From: Monilinia fructicola | Taxonomy: Eukaryota > Ascomycota > Leotiomycetes > Helotiales > Sclerotiniaceae | Assembly: GCA_008692225.1 (NCBI GenBank) | Contig: VICG01000009.1 | Location: 2,193,001-2,257,000, forward strand | Direction: 5' to 3' | Length of the DNA stretch: 64,000 nucleotides | Shown: piece by piece, positions 50,782 to 63,280 of the stretch | How the letters are laid out: each line of letters opens with the position of its first letter | Numbering within the stretch: the stretch's first letter is position 1 | The notes under the pieces: model-generated | Databases searched by the model: none | The model's input: only the letters and a program-made list of their open reading frames with translations | Told to the model about the DNA's origin: nothing | Position numbers and translations under genes: made by a program

Positions 50782-52697
50782 TCATTCCTCATGAAGTTTT
50801 GATGAACACATGAAAATCTGTTCACCCAACAAATCCAGTTCCGTGTGGGGAGCTTCCGAATCTTCGGCTAAAACCAGGGACTTAAGTGCTCTTTCTTGGG
50901 TAGTTTTCAAAGGGGCTAAAAATTCGCTCTGTACTTCTTTCATCATTCCAGATGGAACCACATTTTTATACTGCTCGCCTGCAACAAGAAATAAGAAATT
51001 CAAAGCTGCCATGTGAACTGCAAAAGATTGCACCAAGTCCTCGGTCAATTCTTCATCAGGTTTGTCGACAAGTGAGGAAAGATTTGGGAAGATATGAGAT
51101 TTAGTCTCCAACAGAGCAGAAGTGGTGGAGAAGAGGTTTTGCGACTTCCTCTCATGGGCTATGATTAACTCTTCCTTGAGCCAAGTAATTGCAGATGCTC
51201 TCAGAGCTATATCGCCGAATTCATCTGATGATCCCTGGAGAGTCTTAGAGATGAAAGTCAATCTCATCGCATCAACAGGGTGGGCATGTAAGATGGCAGA
51301 AGTGAGTTTATGTGTACAGTAGCGCAAGCCCGGGGAAGGATTTGTCGCGGACCATAATGATAAAGCTCGTAAATGTGCCATGAAATCATTATCCTTAAAT
51401 TCTCCGGATACAAATTTATTTGAATGTTCCAGCCACAATCCGATTGCTACTATTGCATCAACAATTGCGATAGATGAAGGGACTGCAGACTCGAAGAATC
51501 GGGCAACTAGTTTCGCATGATCGGGAAATATTGTCATGGTTGGCTCCGGTGTCTTCGATTTGAACATTATGGAGGAGAAAATCAAGGAAGCGAGGAGGAA
51601 CAAGCTACCGTTCGGCGAGAGGGGTATTTCTTCGACAGAGTCAGGTAAATTGTCACTGGGATCTTCGTGCTGTGCCTGAACATGCACAATTGGTGGAGTG
51701 GCATAGATCGTGTCGAAAAGCAGATTATAGTCGGCCAGTCCTAGATCACGGCAAAGAGCCTCATACATTTTAGTAAAAATTTTACATAGAAAATGGGATG
51801 ACTTACAACAAGCTGTCCAGCCACTTCATCCCGAATTTGAAGGCTGGGATCGAGCCGAAATGCTACACACAAACTTGTCCTGCCAGCAACAACTCGTTTG
51901 GGATCGAATAACTCTTGTAAACGTCCTGCCCACTCTATTGGGTGGTCACTTATATAAAGATCTAGTATATGTATTGCAAGACCTTGAAGTAATTTCTGCT
52001 TGATTGCAGACTCATAGGCGTCCTCTTCTTCTGGTTCTGGATCTGGTGCTGTGGGCAGTGAAGCATCAATCTCAGGGTGCATAACATTGGTAATGCTGAG
52101 ACTCGATTTTCGTCCAGGAAGTGTAGGGCGCTTCTTCCCAGACAATGTTTGTATGAATTTGACAACTGCAAGTACTGCTTTGTGGGAAGGGTGAAATGCA
52201 TTCGTGATTGTATCTATGGAATTTGCGAGGAAGCGTGAAGGATGTTTAGTTTTGATTCGAGGATAAATTATAGCAAGCAGACTGAGTAAAAGGCAAAATC
52301 GATCAATATCGTTCGACTCTCGGGCTGCTGTCGCCGTCTTGATTTCGGTTGGTCCTTCGTCCCAATTATCTTCAACACCCTCTAGATCCAGCTCTGACAT
52401 TGCCTGCACAACCCCAATTATGACCTCTCTGGGATTTGCGAGACGTGCAATGGTGATTAGGCAAGATTCGGCACCAGGAACTTGGAGAAGAGTAGGCATG
52501 ATGTCCCATCCTATCAAATTTGCCTGTACTTCATCCTGAAGCACATCATGTAAGGATGAAAGAAGTTCCAGTCGCAAATCTGCTGGAGGCTGATTCTCGA
52601 CTAATACTTTTTTGATGAAGTTGAGGTACGTGAAGTGATCACCAACAGGAGGTGCCGTTGCTTTGATATCGGCAACAGGGTCGACGTGGAGTTCCAT
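50782..52697 (-). CDS. Ybp/Alf4/glomulin-family alpha-helical protein
   Basis: The family includes yeast Ybp1/Ybp2 (Yap1 redox partner, kinetochore role), plant ALF4 and human glomulin (inhibitor of RING-cullin ligases); the role here is not fixed. Exon 1 52697-51807, intron 51806-51760 (GTAAGT, ACTAAAAT branch), exon 2 51759-50782; 622 residues, frame intact. The N-terminus (residues 20-130) has the family outline: helices, GWDIMPTLLQVPGA, and the highly typical LANPREVIIGVVQAMSEL. The rest is helical, Leu/Ala-rich and without transmembrane segments, as expected of the HEAT-like fold. The start was chosen as the first Met of a frame that opens just downstream of an in-frame stop. Confidence 0.85.
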
Positions 52698-53399
52698 GCT
52701 GTCAATGCAGCTTGTGTGTTGATTAAAGTATAGTGATGTTGACTTGGAGACAAAGACGTGGGGAAGTTCAGATTAAGGCAGAATCATGATGCAGTTGTGG
52801 CTGGTGAAAGCGGTGTGATGATAGGTCACGTTCACAGAATGTTGGCCAGATAACCTTATGTGGCCGTGCTTCAATTTTTCATGACGTGAAAATTCAAAAT
52901 ACTCTGTAAAAGCATATATACATATATATATGCTATATATATGTATGCATTAGTCGACTTTGTATCGGTGACATCCAGGTAGCAATCAAGTGATGCATGT
53001 CACTCATTGGATGCAGTCTGCGGCACGGAATTTTCTTTGGGCGGCTGTTTGCACCAGTCGAATGTCGTCCGAAACACACAATGCTGTAGTCACCCTACAT
53101 TTACCACTCAAGTTCATAGAAATGCTCGTCAAATACATATGCGCCTGCCAGGGTTCCACAACCCCCCTGAAATGCTACCCACCTTCTGAACAACAGCATA
53201 GCCTGGTGCGTGGCCGGCCTTGTAATGAAACAGCATTTAAGATATGGTTATCTGCAACTCGGAGTCCACTCCCTTTCCCTTTCCATTTCCTTCTTGTTCT
53301 AATTGCGTATATTTTGATTTCGCTGCCTTTCCATCAAGTTCGTTATGTATATTTTATCTGCTAGTTGTCACGCGTAATGATCTGAAAAGATGTTAAATC
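52698..53399. promoter_or_regulatory. divergent upstream region of two genes
   Basis: About 700 bp between the minus-strand glomulin-like gene and the plus-strand six-exon gene. A TATA-rich palindromic stretch (ATATATATGCTATATATATG, about 52924) lies mid-way. No coding region is supported. Confidence 0.5.
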
Positions 53400-56300
53400 A
53401 TGGCAGGCTTTGGTTGGTCCGCTGGAGATTTAGTTTCTGCCATTTCGGTGATTGTAGAGGTATCTAAAGCACTGAAAGATGCCGGCGGAGCAAAAGAAGA
53501 CTATCGAGAGAGTGTGGCATTTCTAGAAAGTTTGAGTGTTACTTTGCGGTTACTGTATCAATACTACGAAGCCAATCTAAATCAGAATGAGCTTTCTGAA
53601 GTGAAGGCCCAAATTCTACTGATACAGGACCCGATTGATGCATTCACCAAGAACGTGAAGCTCAAATATGGATCTGAACTTGGCACACAGCCCGGATCTA
53701 GGTCTCGGGTGGCTTTGAAAGGCCTATCAAAAAAGATTTTATGGGCACTGTGGATGAAAAAGGAGTCCGAGAGACTGAATGGCAGGATTGCTACTCCTTT
53801 GGCTGCTATCCAGATGCGTTTAAGCACTCAAATCATGTATGGGCAAATTTTTGTTTCAAGCCTGGTTTTTTTTATAGGACCCCATTCCTCTCTTCATGCG
53901 AAATCGTACCATGTTGTTCTTTAATTTTGCATCCAATATTAATCTGAGGATTGTCAAATCCCCTGGGATTTATATTGGATGATTAAGGACAACTACATAC
54001 AAGTGCTGACCACCAGATTAGTTCCATGGTGTCTGCTGTCCCGAGAGATGTTTCCACAAATATCGAAAATATCATGAGAAATACGATTCCAGCATTGCTC
54101 GAGAATTCTTCGGCACCACCAAAATTACCCGAAAACAACAATCGTATGGATCAGCTTGCCTCCAGCAGTATGATACAACAAAAACTAGAGATGCTACCCG
54201 AGATTTTGGCCAGCAGACTGGAACCGGAAATCGACGCAATTCTGAAACGCGACGATCGGCAGGCTCGCGAATTAGTAGAATACCACGAATCATTGTTAAA
54301 TAAAATGATCCAGGTAGAAGATCGTCTGCAGCATGAGATCTCTACAGTTCCTCGGCAATTGTCTCTCGCAACAAACATGGTCATTCACGAGCTTCAGGTG
54401 CTATCTGAAGCCACACTCCTTAACCGTAGTCTTTTAGACCACAGACTTGAGAGGATACAAAATCAAGTCTCTGGCCAGGAAAGGAACTCAAATTCAGAAA
54501 ATGCGCGTGGAAGTAGGAATCGGTCTATCCTTGGTGACAACACACTTCTTTCGACGGTTGAAGCAGCAACTAGGGGATTAATTCAAGCAGACTCTAACAA
54601 TTACCTGGCAGATGAGACTGGAATACAACCATGGAGAGAAGCGGGCAATCATTTCAAAGAATTGTAAGTGATAGAAACCATCTCCCTGTCGTGACCCACT
54701 GACACAATATACAGCATTCGCCTGATTCTTCAAGGATTCTATAGACTCTTTTTTCGGCTGTGGTATGTAATAAGTATTCATTGCTACATCTTCAGGATGT
54801 GGGATTGTGGTTCGCACTTTATATTTCGTTGTTCCCCAAGAATCTAGCTAAAAGAGAATCGTTAGGCCGTTATTTGCATCCTTCCTGGTGCACTTAAAAG
54901 TGATGCAGCGGTGCATTATCCGTTTGCCCAGTCTTCTGTCCAACGAAGATATCACTTTCATCGATGTTCTTGGGAAGCCTAGAAGGCTGCCGTATACTGT
55001 ATATGGAAACCTGGAGGTGTGTGTAAAGCATCTCTTTTTCTTCCATTTCTAATACTGTCTAGACATTCCATAGGTTTCTTCGAAGTCATTATCAAGGCAG
55101 ACCGGGTGAAAGTAAAGTCCTTGCACGTCAATACACCATCATAAGCCAAGATGGTCATTTCATTGAAGATAGTACGTGGCAAAGACATGCCAAACCAAAT
55201 GCGGTCATATCTATGGCTGTTGTCCTAAGCTTTCATGTCCTTGGGAATCGATGCCCAAAATGCAATTCATCTGTAGATCAGAAGTGCTTACCAGGCAAAG
55301 GGATTCTAATCACCTGGTAAGTCTCGCATTGATAGTGTCTTCGAACTTTTTCCTAACAACCCTCAAGTCCAAATCGTGAATGTTTGCTGGAATTCTTTCA
55401 TACACCCAGAAAAGTTACCGCCCCTGAAACAATGAAAAAGCGTTTCAGAGAGCTAGGATCTTCGACGCCTTCAATAGACTGCAAAAAAGATATCCCTTTC
55501 CATGAATCCTTGGATCACTCGATCGTTCCTAATGTCAATTCTACTTTTCCTATTTGGCTCGAGGTTGCCCGGTCCTTGAAAAAGGTAGAATATTCGAACA
55601 TGAGAGAAAAGGTAGATGCAATTGCACTGTCTACCTCGGTCAACCAGAACATGTATTTTAACTCAGCTGGGTCAGAGCCCTACAGGCACCTTTTGCACGC
55701 TGAAAAGATTGGAATTCCAAATAAACAAGTTTCAGAGATAGAAACTTTCACTAACCTTGTAACAACACGGAGGAAAGAAATCACCGACCTTGAACACTAC
55801 TTCAAGCGTGTCCATTGCATTGCGGAACCTTTCCCACCTTGTCGCATATGCTCTTTTGACGAATACCGATATCCAGATGATATACCTCGACATATGCTCT
55901 TACAACATTCATGCATATATTCTTGCATATTTGATTTCTCGGGTTGCAAGGAATCATTCGCGGACAAAATTCAATGGAAATGTCACGTCGAATCTCGGCA
56001 TCTGAACTGGCTATGCCACAACGAAGAATGTCCAAATGAAAAAATAGACACAATGAATCACTATCATGGGAACTTTTTCTTTTTGTCGAGGAAAGAAAGA
56101 TCGATCAAGCTCGAAAAGCGGAAGAAAAGGGCAGGGGAACTCCTTAGAGTCTCTCTCAGGACGGCAAAGCAAGTACCAGTTCGCCTTGGCTGTCCTCTCA
56201 TGCAATGCAAGATGCTGTTTGAGGGTGATGACTGTTGGAATAAGAGAATGGAACATATTGGGAATCATGTGAGAGAGAATGCTGAATGTATTGCGGGGTA

Positions 56301-56418
56301 TTTTTGTGGGAAACTTTCAGTTGATCATTCTGATGATGACGCGTTTATCGATTGGGCTTTGAGTCAGCAAGTTATTCGGAGAGCTGGAAAAGGTTTCAGA
56401 CTAGTGGTCCCGGAGTAA
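53400..56418 (+). CDS. six-exon protein: fungal STAND-type N-terminus, ubiquitin-like domain, zinc-finger-like modules
   Basis: Model: 53400-53836, 54022-54663, 54715-54762, 54866-55016, 55063-55316, 55368-56418; 860 residues; all five junctions keep frame with GT-AG sites. Residues about 3-140 (FGWSAGDLVSAISVIVEV) match the N-terminal helical domain found before NACHT/STAND or ubiquitin-like modules in fungi. After a coiled stretch, SNEDITFIDVLGKPRRLPY through KVLARQYTIISQDGHFIED to AKPNAVISMAVVLS has the outline of the fungal ubiquitin-like domain that follows it in such proteins. A Cys-rich piece comes next (CPKCNSSVDQKC, then TCPNREC), then zinc-finger-like CRICSFDEYRYPDDIPRHML, CHVESRHLNWLCHNEEC and CKMLFEGDDCWNKRMEHIG. 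There is no NTPase. It may be a signalling or transcription-related adaptor; the function is not known. Confidence 0.88.
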
Positions 56419-58228
56419 CCAGTAACCACCATGTTTTTGACTGAGGGGAGAAATCAAACAAACCTCCTCTCAATTTGTACAGCATGAAAGCTCAGAGACA
56501 AATTTGAGCTCAAATTTCAGTCTCATTGGTACCATCGAGATACCATCGCACCCACGTGATTGCTTACAGAATCCAAGCTCGTCCTCATCTTGAGTGATGG
56601 GTTCATTGTCACTTGTTGTTCTCTAGAGATCAAATAAGACTGATTCGCTTCCTCTCCTCTATCAAACAATATGTGACAAGGCGATTGATGATCATCTGGA
56701 GTTTTTTGAAGAACATGCTAGTGAGGCCTTCACTCCGGACTGCAGACAAGATGCCAAGATTTAGCGCCATCTTCCCTCAAAGGCACCCTGACTCCGCCCC
56801 AAGTTTCTCCTCCCGTTTCCTTGATCCATGAATTATTTTGCTATCTAAATATCGATTTTGAGTCTTTAAGGTGTCAAGTTGGCATCCTATATTATATTTT
56901 GTTGCAACATAATAAGCATTCCTTTCGGAAATAACATAGATTTTGCAGCCGATTTCTTATTAGCTCTCTATATAGGCTCTGTGCATTGCGAGCTATGGAG
57001 GACCACAGGGTCAACAAATGTCGAGATGGCAATTTGTTGGGAAATTCCATATATCAGGAATACGGGGAGAGGTAACTCAAATTTCCTGCATGGAGAACAC
57101 TTTGAATATATTTGAATCTTAGCTACAAGAGCCGTACTTCATACAATGGAAGCTTTCATGCGAAAAGTATGGATGATACCCGCGGAATGCTTCTCAATAT
57201 GTAGAACTGCATTATGCCGTACCAACTCCATCTGCCTCCATTCATCTTGATATCGAACTGATTTTTCCATTTTTATAAACCGGTCTCATATTCTACGGTA
57301 CATCTTGATACCAATGGGTACCATTGCTTGCTTATTGAACTCAGTTCTGAAATCCATTTAGACTCGTTCACATCAGACGCTTGATCTATCAATCTAGTTG
57401 TTTGATAGAAATCAGCGCATTTTAACGCATAGCGCTCTTTGCAGTTTCAAATCTTTTAAATCCCAAGCTGATTTGGTGACATTATAAGTGCATGTTTTGC
57501 AGCTATTTTGTACCAAAGGCATTCTTCTCAATCATCTATCATTAAGGATTAACTGCTCTTCGGATTGCGAAAGGGCAATTCCACCGGGATGGAACGATTC
57601 TAGTTATTAGTTGGTGAGGAACATCACGAGTTAATCATTGATATCCCATTGAATGTTGCTCCTAAATTTTTCTTCCAATGATCGTTATTGGAAGCTTGTG
57701 ATAAGGTTCGACTTCAAGACATTACTTTGAGCAGGCCTCTAGCTACTATTGAAGGATTGTCTCCGAAACTTATATTAGGCTTCGACCTCAACAGAAGTGA
57801 GAAAATCACAATCTGATTTTTGATGTCAATTCATGATATCCTCATGGGCATTCCATAGGACAGAAGACTGAGCATTTCGTCTCTTAATACTTACTGTCAA
57901 GACCCAAGGAAGTAAGGCGATGCACAATGATAAATTCAGAGGCAGCATGAATATAGAAAGCTCGCACAGATGTCACTACAGATGGATCAACACACCTGTA
58001 GGAGCTTAGGGAATATATAAAATCCTTTTAACATTAAGCTAAGATATGCTCTGATTTTCTGAGAAGGTGAAGACTCCTCGGATTATGATAATCACGCATC
58101 GGCAATTCGGTAATCAGTACCTCGTCATTTGGGCAAATGAAATATGAGCAAGATCAGACCGTCCATCCCTCTTGGTCCCTGCTCCACATCCCAAGTTCAT
58201 ACTTGAGCTCTGTCAATCCAACCTACCA
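56419..58228. other. gene-free region
   Basis: No reading frame here shows a domain, splice pattern or codon bias that supports a gene. Small frames at 56613-56831 and 56879-57115 look random. Confidence 0.5.
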
Positions 58229-58780
58229 ACAGCCTCAAGTGCATCATTCTTCCGGAGATTTGCTTCATATTTCTGGATGAGCGCTTCATTTCTCTGCGCA
58301 GTTGCTTTGCATCTCCGAGTCAATGTCTCGCTGATGTCACTTCTCATGAGGAGGATATGATTGTGTAGTCCGTCAATAGATGCATGTGCTTGTGAGCTCT
58401 GATGGCCGAAGCGATTGTGGGCTTGACACTCGTGGAATCTTACCTCTAAGGCTTCTTATACAGAATCAACGGTGACAAGTTTTACCTCAATTCTTGTTCC
58501 TTACTTGAAGCGGCTTCTAATTGCGACTTCTGTGTGATGTTTGTGGCTTTGAGCTCATTAATCTCGGTGGAAGCGGCAGTCATCTGCAATTTTAACTTCT
58601 TGATCTGCTGAAAAAAGTCTTCCCCTCGAGATCCACAGCTACTGAAGTTTTTTCGGGCGAGATAGTGGTCAGATTGAGCTTTCTGAAGGTCGACTAGAAT
58701 TACTTTGGGCTCTTCATTGATTTTCAGATTCTCTTTGACAGAGCGGATACTAGCCGAGAGGCCTCCTTTTAATCAATATT
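58229..58780 (-). pseudogene. coiled-coil protein fragment
   Basis: On the minus strand an open stretch from about 58770 (LSASIRSVKENLKINEEP, DFFQQIKKLKLQM, KSQLEAASSKEQEL) runs to a likely donor at about 58490, and a second stretch (ALEVRFHECQAHNRFGHQ to EANLRKNDALEAVGRLD) ends with TGA at about 58229. Both are rich in charged heptads. The exon join is imprecise and no 5' part is found upstream, so it is either a partial gene or a relic. It shares a general coiled-coil character with the 37-44 kb family but I see no residue-level match. Confidence 0.45.
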
Positions 58781-58929
58781 CAAAGTGTCTTCATTACATT
58801 ATTTATGATTAGCAAAATTTCTTTTATTCTATCTTTAGATACCGCCTAAAAGTCAGAGCTCCTTTTCTATAATAATAACAAAGAGAAAGAACCCAGTATT
58901 GAGAAATTCAGGACAGACCGTTTTGTCGA

Positions 58930-59290
58930 ATCCTTGTCGATTGACAAATCTTTGGGTAATGATTTCATTTTATTGAGCATCGTCGGTCAAGCGCCAGTAC
59001 TGAACCCAAGTATCGAACATGGCTCCAGTTTCCCACCAGTAGTATGGCGGACTCAAAACACCGATTGGATTCCCGGGCGTTTGGGTTTGGCTATAAAGAG
59101 CGACCAAATCTTTTGTAATTATTCTAGAGGCTGACTTGATAGAATCTATACATTGTATAGAATCAGCATTGATCCAGTAAAGAGCATTTAATTCTTCATG
59201 GCTGACAGTGCTAGTGACATCGAGATCAATACACTGAATGGGGATTATTGAAAATGCCGCAATGGCAAGGAATGACTTGCTTGAAACCAC
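58930..59290 (-). pseudogene. truncated GH76 (alpha-1,6-mannanase, Dfg5-like) relic
   Basis: The frame from 59290 starts with a signal peptide (MVSSKSFLAIAAFSIIPIQC), then SIKSASRIITKDLVALYS, QTPGNPIGVLSPPYYWWETG and AMFDTWVQYWRLTDD, which is the conserved amino-terminal part of GH76 enzymes. A TAA at about 58970 replaces the Tyr expected before NEIITQRF, and GH76 similarity ends at about 58930, so only about a quarter of the enzyme remains. Members act on mannan or in GPI-anchor linkage to the wall. This copy should be inactive. Confidence 0.75.
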
Positions 59291-60237
59291 GTCTTAAAAT
59301 ACTAATGTTGAAAAGAGAGCATATGAAGCTATCAAGTATCAAGACCCTACATCTCTCATCGCGGCGAAGGATATAAGTGCCAAACTTCAACTACTAGCAG
59401 CAGTACGTTTGACGTACAATGGCATATTATCAGGGTAAGCTTTGGTGGACTTGACGGCGCTTGGTACACGATGGAACCAAGCAATACGAGATCATATCCC
59501 AATCAGTTGAAGCTCAAGGAGGATTCACAGCTAGTATTTGGGGTTGGACTTCCAAGCGAGGGTGATTTAGTTTAGGGGTATTGATATGTGGCTTAGCTTC
59601 AATGGTACTCGGCTGACCTTACAGAGTTAACTATTTTCATGTTTTTTACACTATATTAGTGATCATAGAAAAGAAGAGATTTTTGTTATGAACATTAGGA
59701 CTTGATATTGAGATTCTATTGTTCGTACAGATAATTACCTCCCCACGTGATTGTTGGGTAGAACCAAGTCGGACAACCTTTGAACCTAACAAAAACAGAC
59801 ACAAGGTAATGAGGCACATAGGGACCGCAGGAATATAACAAACACTTGCAGAATGGTGCAGTATCAGAGAGTTAATCAGCCTTGTAAGGATCGTATCGCG
59901 ATGCATCATTAAGGACTCGTTATCTTACAAGTTACAATCAATTTTACCAAGTCAATTAACATGCTTGTGCCTCTCTGAGACTTGGGAAGTTCAACGAAGT
60001 AAGGCCTACTTGATTTGACATGAAAAAAAGTAGGTAAATCAAACCAGCCACCAAAAAGAACTTTCTATTCAGGTTTTCGAACCCTTTGATATGATATTAA
60101 CAAGTTGTTAGGGATGAAGAAAAAAAAACATGCTGCGTCACGGATAACCTAAGCACGAATTCTTCCAGCATCCTGGATACACGTGAAAGAGTTCTGATAT
60201 TGGATACAGAACTATTCAAATAGAATAGGTATCTTAC
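59291..60237. other. gene-free region
   Basis: No supported gene. A minus frame at 59646-59909 has a hydrophobic patch but no other support. Confidence 0.5.
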
Positions 60238-60515
60238 TCATTCCGCTTCTCTTAAAAACAGCTGGCAGGGGTCGTTCATTGAGTTGAACAAGCATGTTGG
60301 ACTATCAAGTGTGATGTTCTACAGCATGCGCGGGAAAGGGGGGAGCATCGACGGTTAGCTAGCAACATAATTCTCACTCGCGTGCCACAAAGATCATCGA
60401 TGCAAATTGCACGTGGACTCGCGTCGTTTTGTGTCACAGTAGCACAACATGAATCCGGTACACCCACACAGTTGTAGGCATGTTCCCGCCGACAAGCTAA
60501 GCTTATGAATTTCAT
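60238..60515 (-). CDS. possible small cysteine-rich protein (72 residues)
   Basis: ATG at 60515 opens an exon to 60378 (46 codons). A well-formed intron (60377-60319: GTGAGA donor, GCTAAC branch, TGTAG acceptor) leads to 60318-60238 with TGA. The spliced product has eight Cys in 72 residues (for example PDSCCATV, DDLCGTRN, PTCLF, DPCQ). Unspliced, the frame reads on to a different tail. There is no strong signal peptide; a missing upstream exon could supply it. Small cysteine-rich proteins of fungi are often secreted effectors, but nothing here proves expression. Confidence 0.3.
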
Positions 60516-63280
60516 GAAAAAACCATTCCTAAAAGAAGCCCTCGAAAGTCAGTCTTTGAAGTCGTTGTGCAGTCACGCTTCCGTCTTTAGGACCCGCTTA
60601 GGATTTTGTTGGACTCTCCGAGTGGAGGGTAATTATAAGCTCTTTCTACGAGAATCCACCAATGAGTAAATCCTTCAAAACTTCCACATGAAAGCCTTCC
60701 AGGCAGTGAATGCAGATTGCCGCGTTACGGAATACATTTTTGTTCTAGTTGATCTTTGGCTGCATTGAATCATTCCCATCGGCAAGAAACCGCGAACAAG
60801 ACGAGATCTTACTGGCTTGACCTGGGAAAGTTGGAGAGCTTGAGGTTGTCAATATACGCCTACTCGTGAAGCTCTTACCTAGCTGTCATGTCTTTTGTTT
60901 GGTGTTGTTGGTTATTACACGGATACCCGCGCATGCCAACATTCAGCAGCTTTGATATTCATTTGGGCCATCACATGGATACTTGCGCCTGTTGAGACAG
61001 ATGGCTTCGGGCGTACCAATACTCTTTCTGGTAGAGCTCGCTGATTGGTTTATGATTATCTCTGCTTGAATTTTCCTGAATCTAAACACGCTGGTAAAGC
61101 TTCAAATCTCACCATCATACCTTTCTCCAATACATCCTAATCAGAATTCTGTTATTAATTGCTTTCGAATCAATGCTATGGGGAATTGTGGAGTGAAACT
61201 AATACTTGTAGCACAAATCATAGGGCCTCGCCGTCATAGATAAGTAGCACAGTTTCCCTCCAATTCAAATCACAGGCTCTACCATTCCTCATTCTTCAGT
61301 TCCTTTCTTTTTATTAGTTTGAGTTATTTCTCTCTGGTACGCTTCCTCCTTTTTTTGGAAGCCTATTTCGTAATATGAATTCGTTGTCGTACATTCTCCA
61401 AAGTTCCTGCTGGTCAAGCTACCTCTGTGATATTATAAACATGACTTACTCTCTTCAATTTCATTTATCTTTTCTTTAAAATGATTTCCATCTACTGGAC
61501 TTGGATGCTCTCACTGGTGCATTGTTGAGATTTCCCTCTCATTTCAAGCATACAACGTGAATTGAAGTCTCGCAACCAATCAATCAATACATCATAGTAG
61601 GAGCAACATGTCATCATTTCTGATGGTATAGGTCGAGTTTGCAGCGTCAGTTTTGTAAGTTGTTCTGATCAAACCTTGGCTCAGTTTCTGATTTTTTTAC
61701 TTCATCAGTATACTTCTGCACTTATCAACTCCCTTTCGAACACAATAATGGACCTCTTTGCCTCGCTAAAATGACATTCAATAATAAATGGTGATACTTC
61801 TCTGCGTTCTTTTTCATTTTATAAATTTTGAGTGTTCTGTTTCTCCAATGTATTTCAATGTCAGACTTCATGTCGCAAAGTAAGCCATACTTTCACCTCC
61901 TTATGTATAAAACTAATGAGAAATAGCCATATTGAAGACAGCCGGATCTGCCGTTTCTTAATATTCCATATCTTTGGGTATAAAACCCCTATCTGTCAAC
62001 CGCGATCCTGTCTCTCCGGATTCAAAATGCGCAACAAATCCCTGGGTTGGAGTGGCAGCGATACATGCCGTTCTGAGGCATCTCGGAAGAGAGATGGGAG
62101 TTTTGAGGCTCTTCGAGCAACAACGATGACAAGGATTGAATGATGGACGAATGGAGAAATCTTTATCCTTCAGCACCATGTAGGATCTACCTGATGGGCT
62201 CTTGCTTGATAAAATGATACTATCGCCGCCGCCGCTGCTGTTCAAAATGCATCACTATTAGTAGTGGAAGGCATTTTGCATATTTCTGTCATGATATGTT
62301 GCAAAGAGAACTGTTTGCACTTCCCGGACAAAATTTAGCTTTCTTACGAGATCGTGTTACACCAGCTCAAGTATTTACCACTCGTCCGTCCTCAATCAAT
62401 GCCCTGCTTATCCAAAATCTCAGAGTTGTCGTACCTGACAGATGAAATGAGCGTCGCAGCCGCATCCATACACGCTTTCCACAATGTCACCAAGCCCCTC
62501 TCCATTTCGGAGACTCTTGTGGCAAATTCAAATGCCGTGACTATTTGAAGCGTTGCATCTTACGAGATGTAAATAATGACAATCCTCTTCCGCCAGCCGG
62601 CGAACATGGCTTTCCAAGAAGTATTACAATTTCTTGGAGAATGTGCCATCAACTTTGATCCTATCCAGAAGTCGATGTAATCAAACCAGGATACCTCTCC
62701 CAAGGGGATGGAGAAGATGGAATGTTTGCGTCTTATCTTGATTCTTCCAGCCCGCTACCTCTTGTTCTCGTGGGTTTATCATCAGGTTTGTCAATTTTGT
62801 CGTTACTCCTTGTAGCTTACATCTGGTGTAATATCCCATCTATCTTTTCCACAAGTTCTTTGCTGATTTGACAGAAGCAATAGAGGAAGCGGTAAATCCA
62901 CTGGCCGACTTTGCCAGCGCCAGAAGCTATGATCTCCGACAATCGGTTTCAAGCAGACAAATCCGATATCGAGTATATGCGCACGATATGAACAGGATCA
63001 AGCATTCACATCCAATGTGGCGCGACGAACTGCAAAGGAATCTTTCAGATCGCTTTGAAGAAATTGCGACTCCCATCCGCGCAATGCAATTTTGGAATCA
63101 ATACTATGAACATTTTCGCTTACGTACGTCACGCTGCTAATATACTATACGGGGTAAATGATGGGATGATGACTGGAGAATACGAGATGGGAAGATTGAT
63201 TGTTGTTCACTTGAATTACTTATTCTGCTTTCCTAGAGGTACAGGAGATCGTAGGGATTCCTGATTCCATAAAATAAACC
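60516..63280. other. mostly gene-free; unrecognised plus-strand fragments at 62350-63150
   Basis: 60516-62350 shows no supported gene. At 62350-63150 the plus strand has three clustered open stretches: 62354-62548, about 62660-62780 (PEVDVIKPGYLSQGDGEDG, LPLVLVGLSSG) and 62868-63140 (MWRDELQRNLSDRFEEIA). Their composition is protein-like and short introns could join them, but I recognise no family and no single model works, so this may be a degraded gene. Confidence 0.35.
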
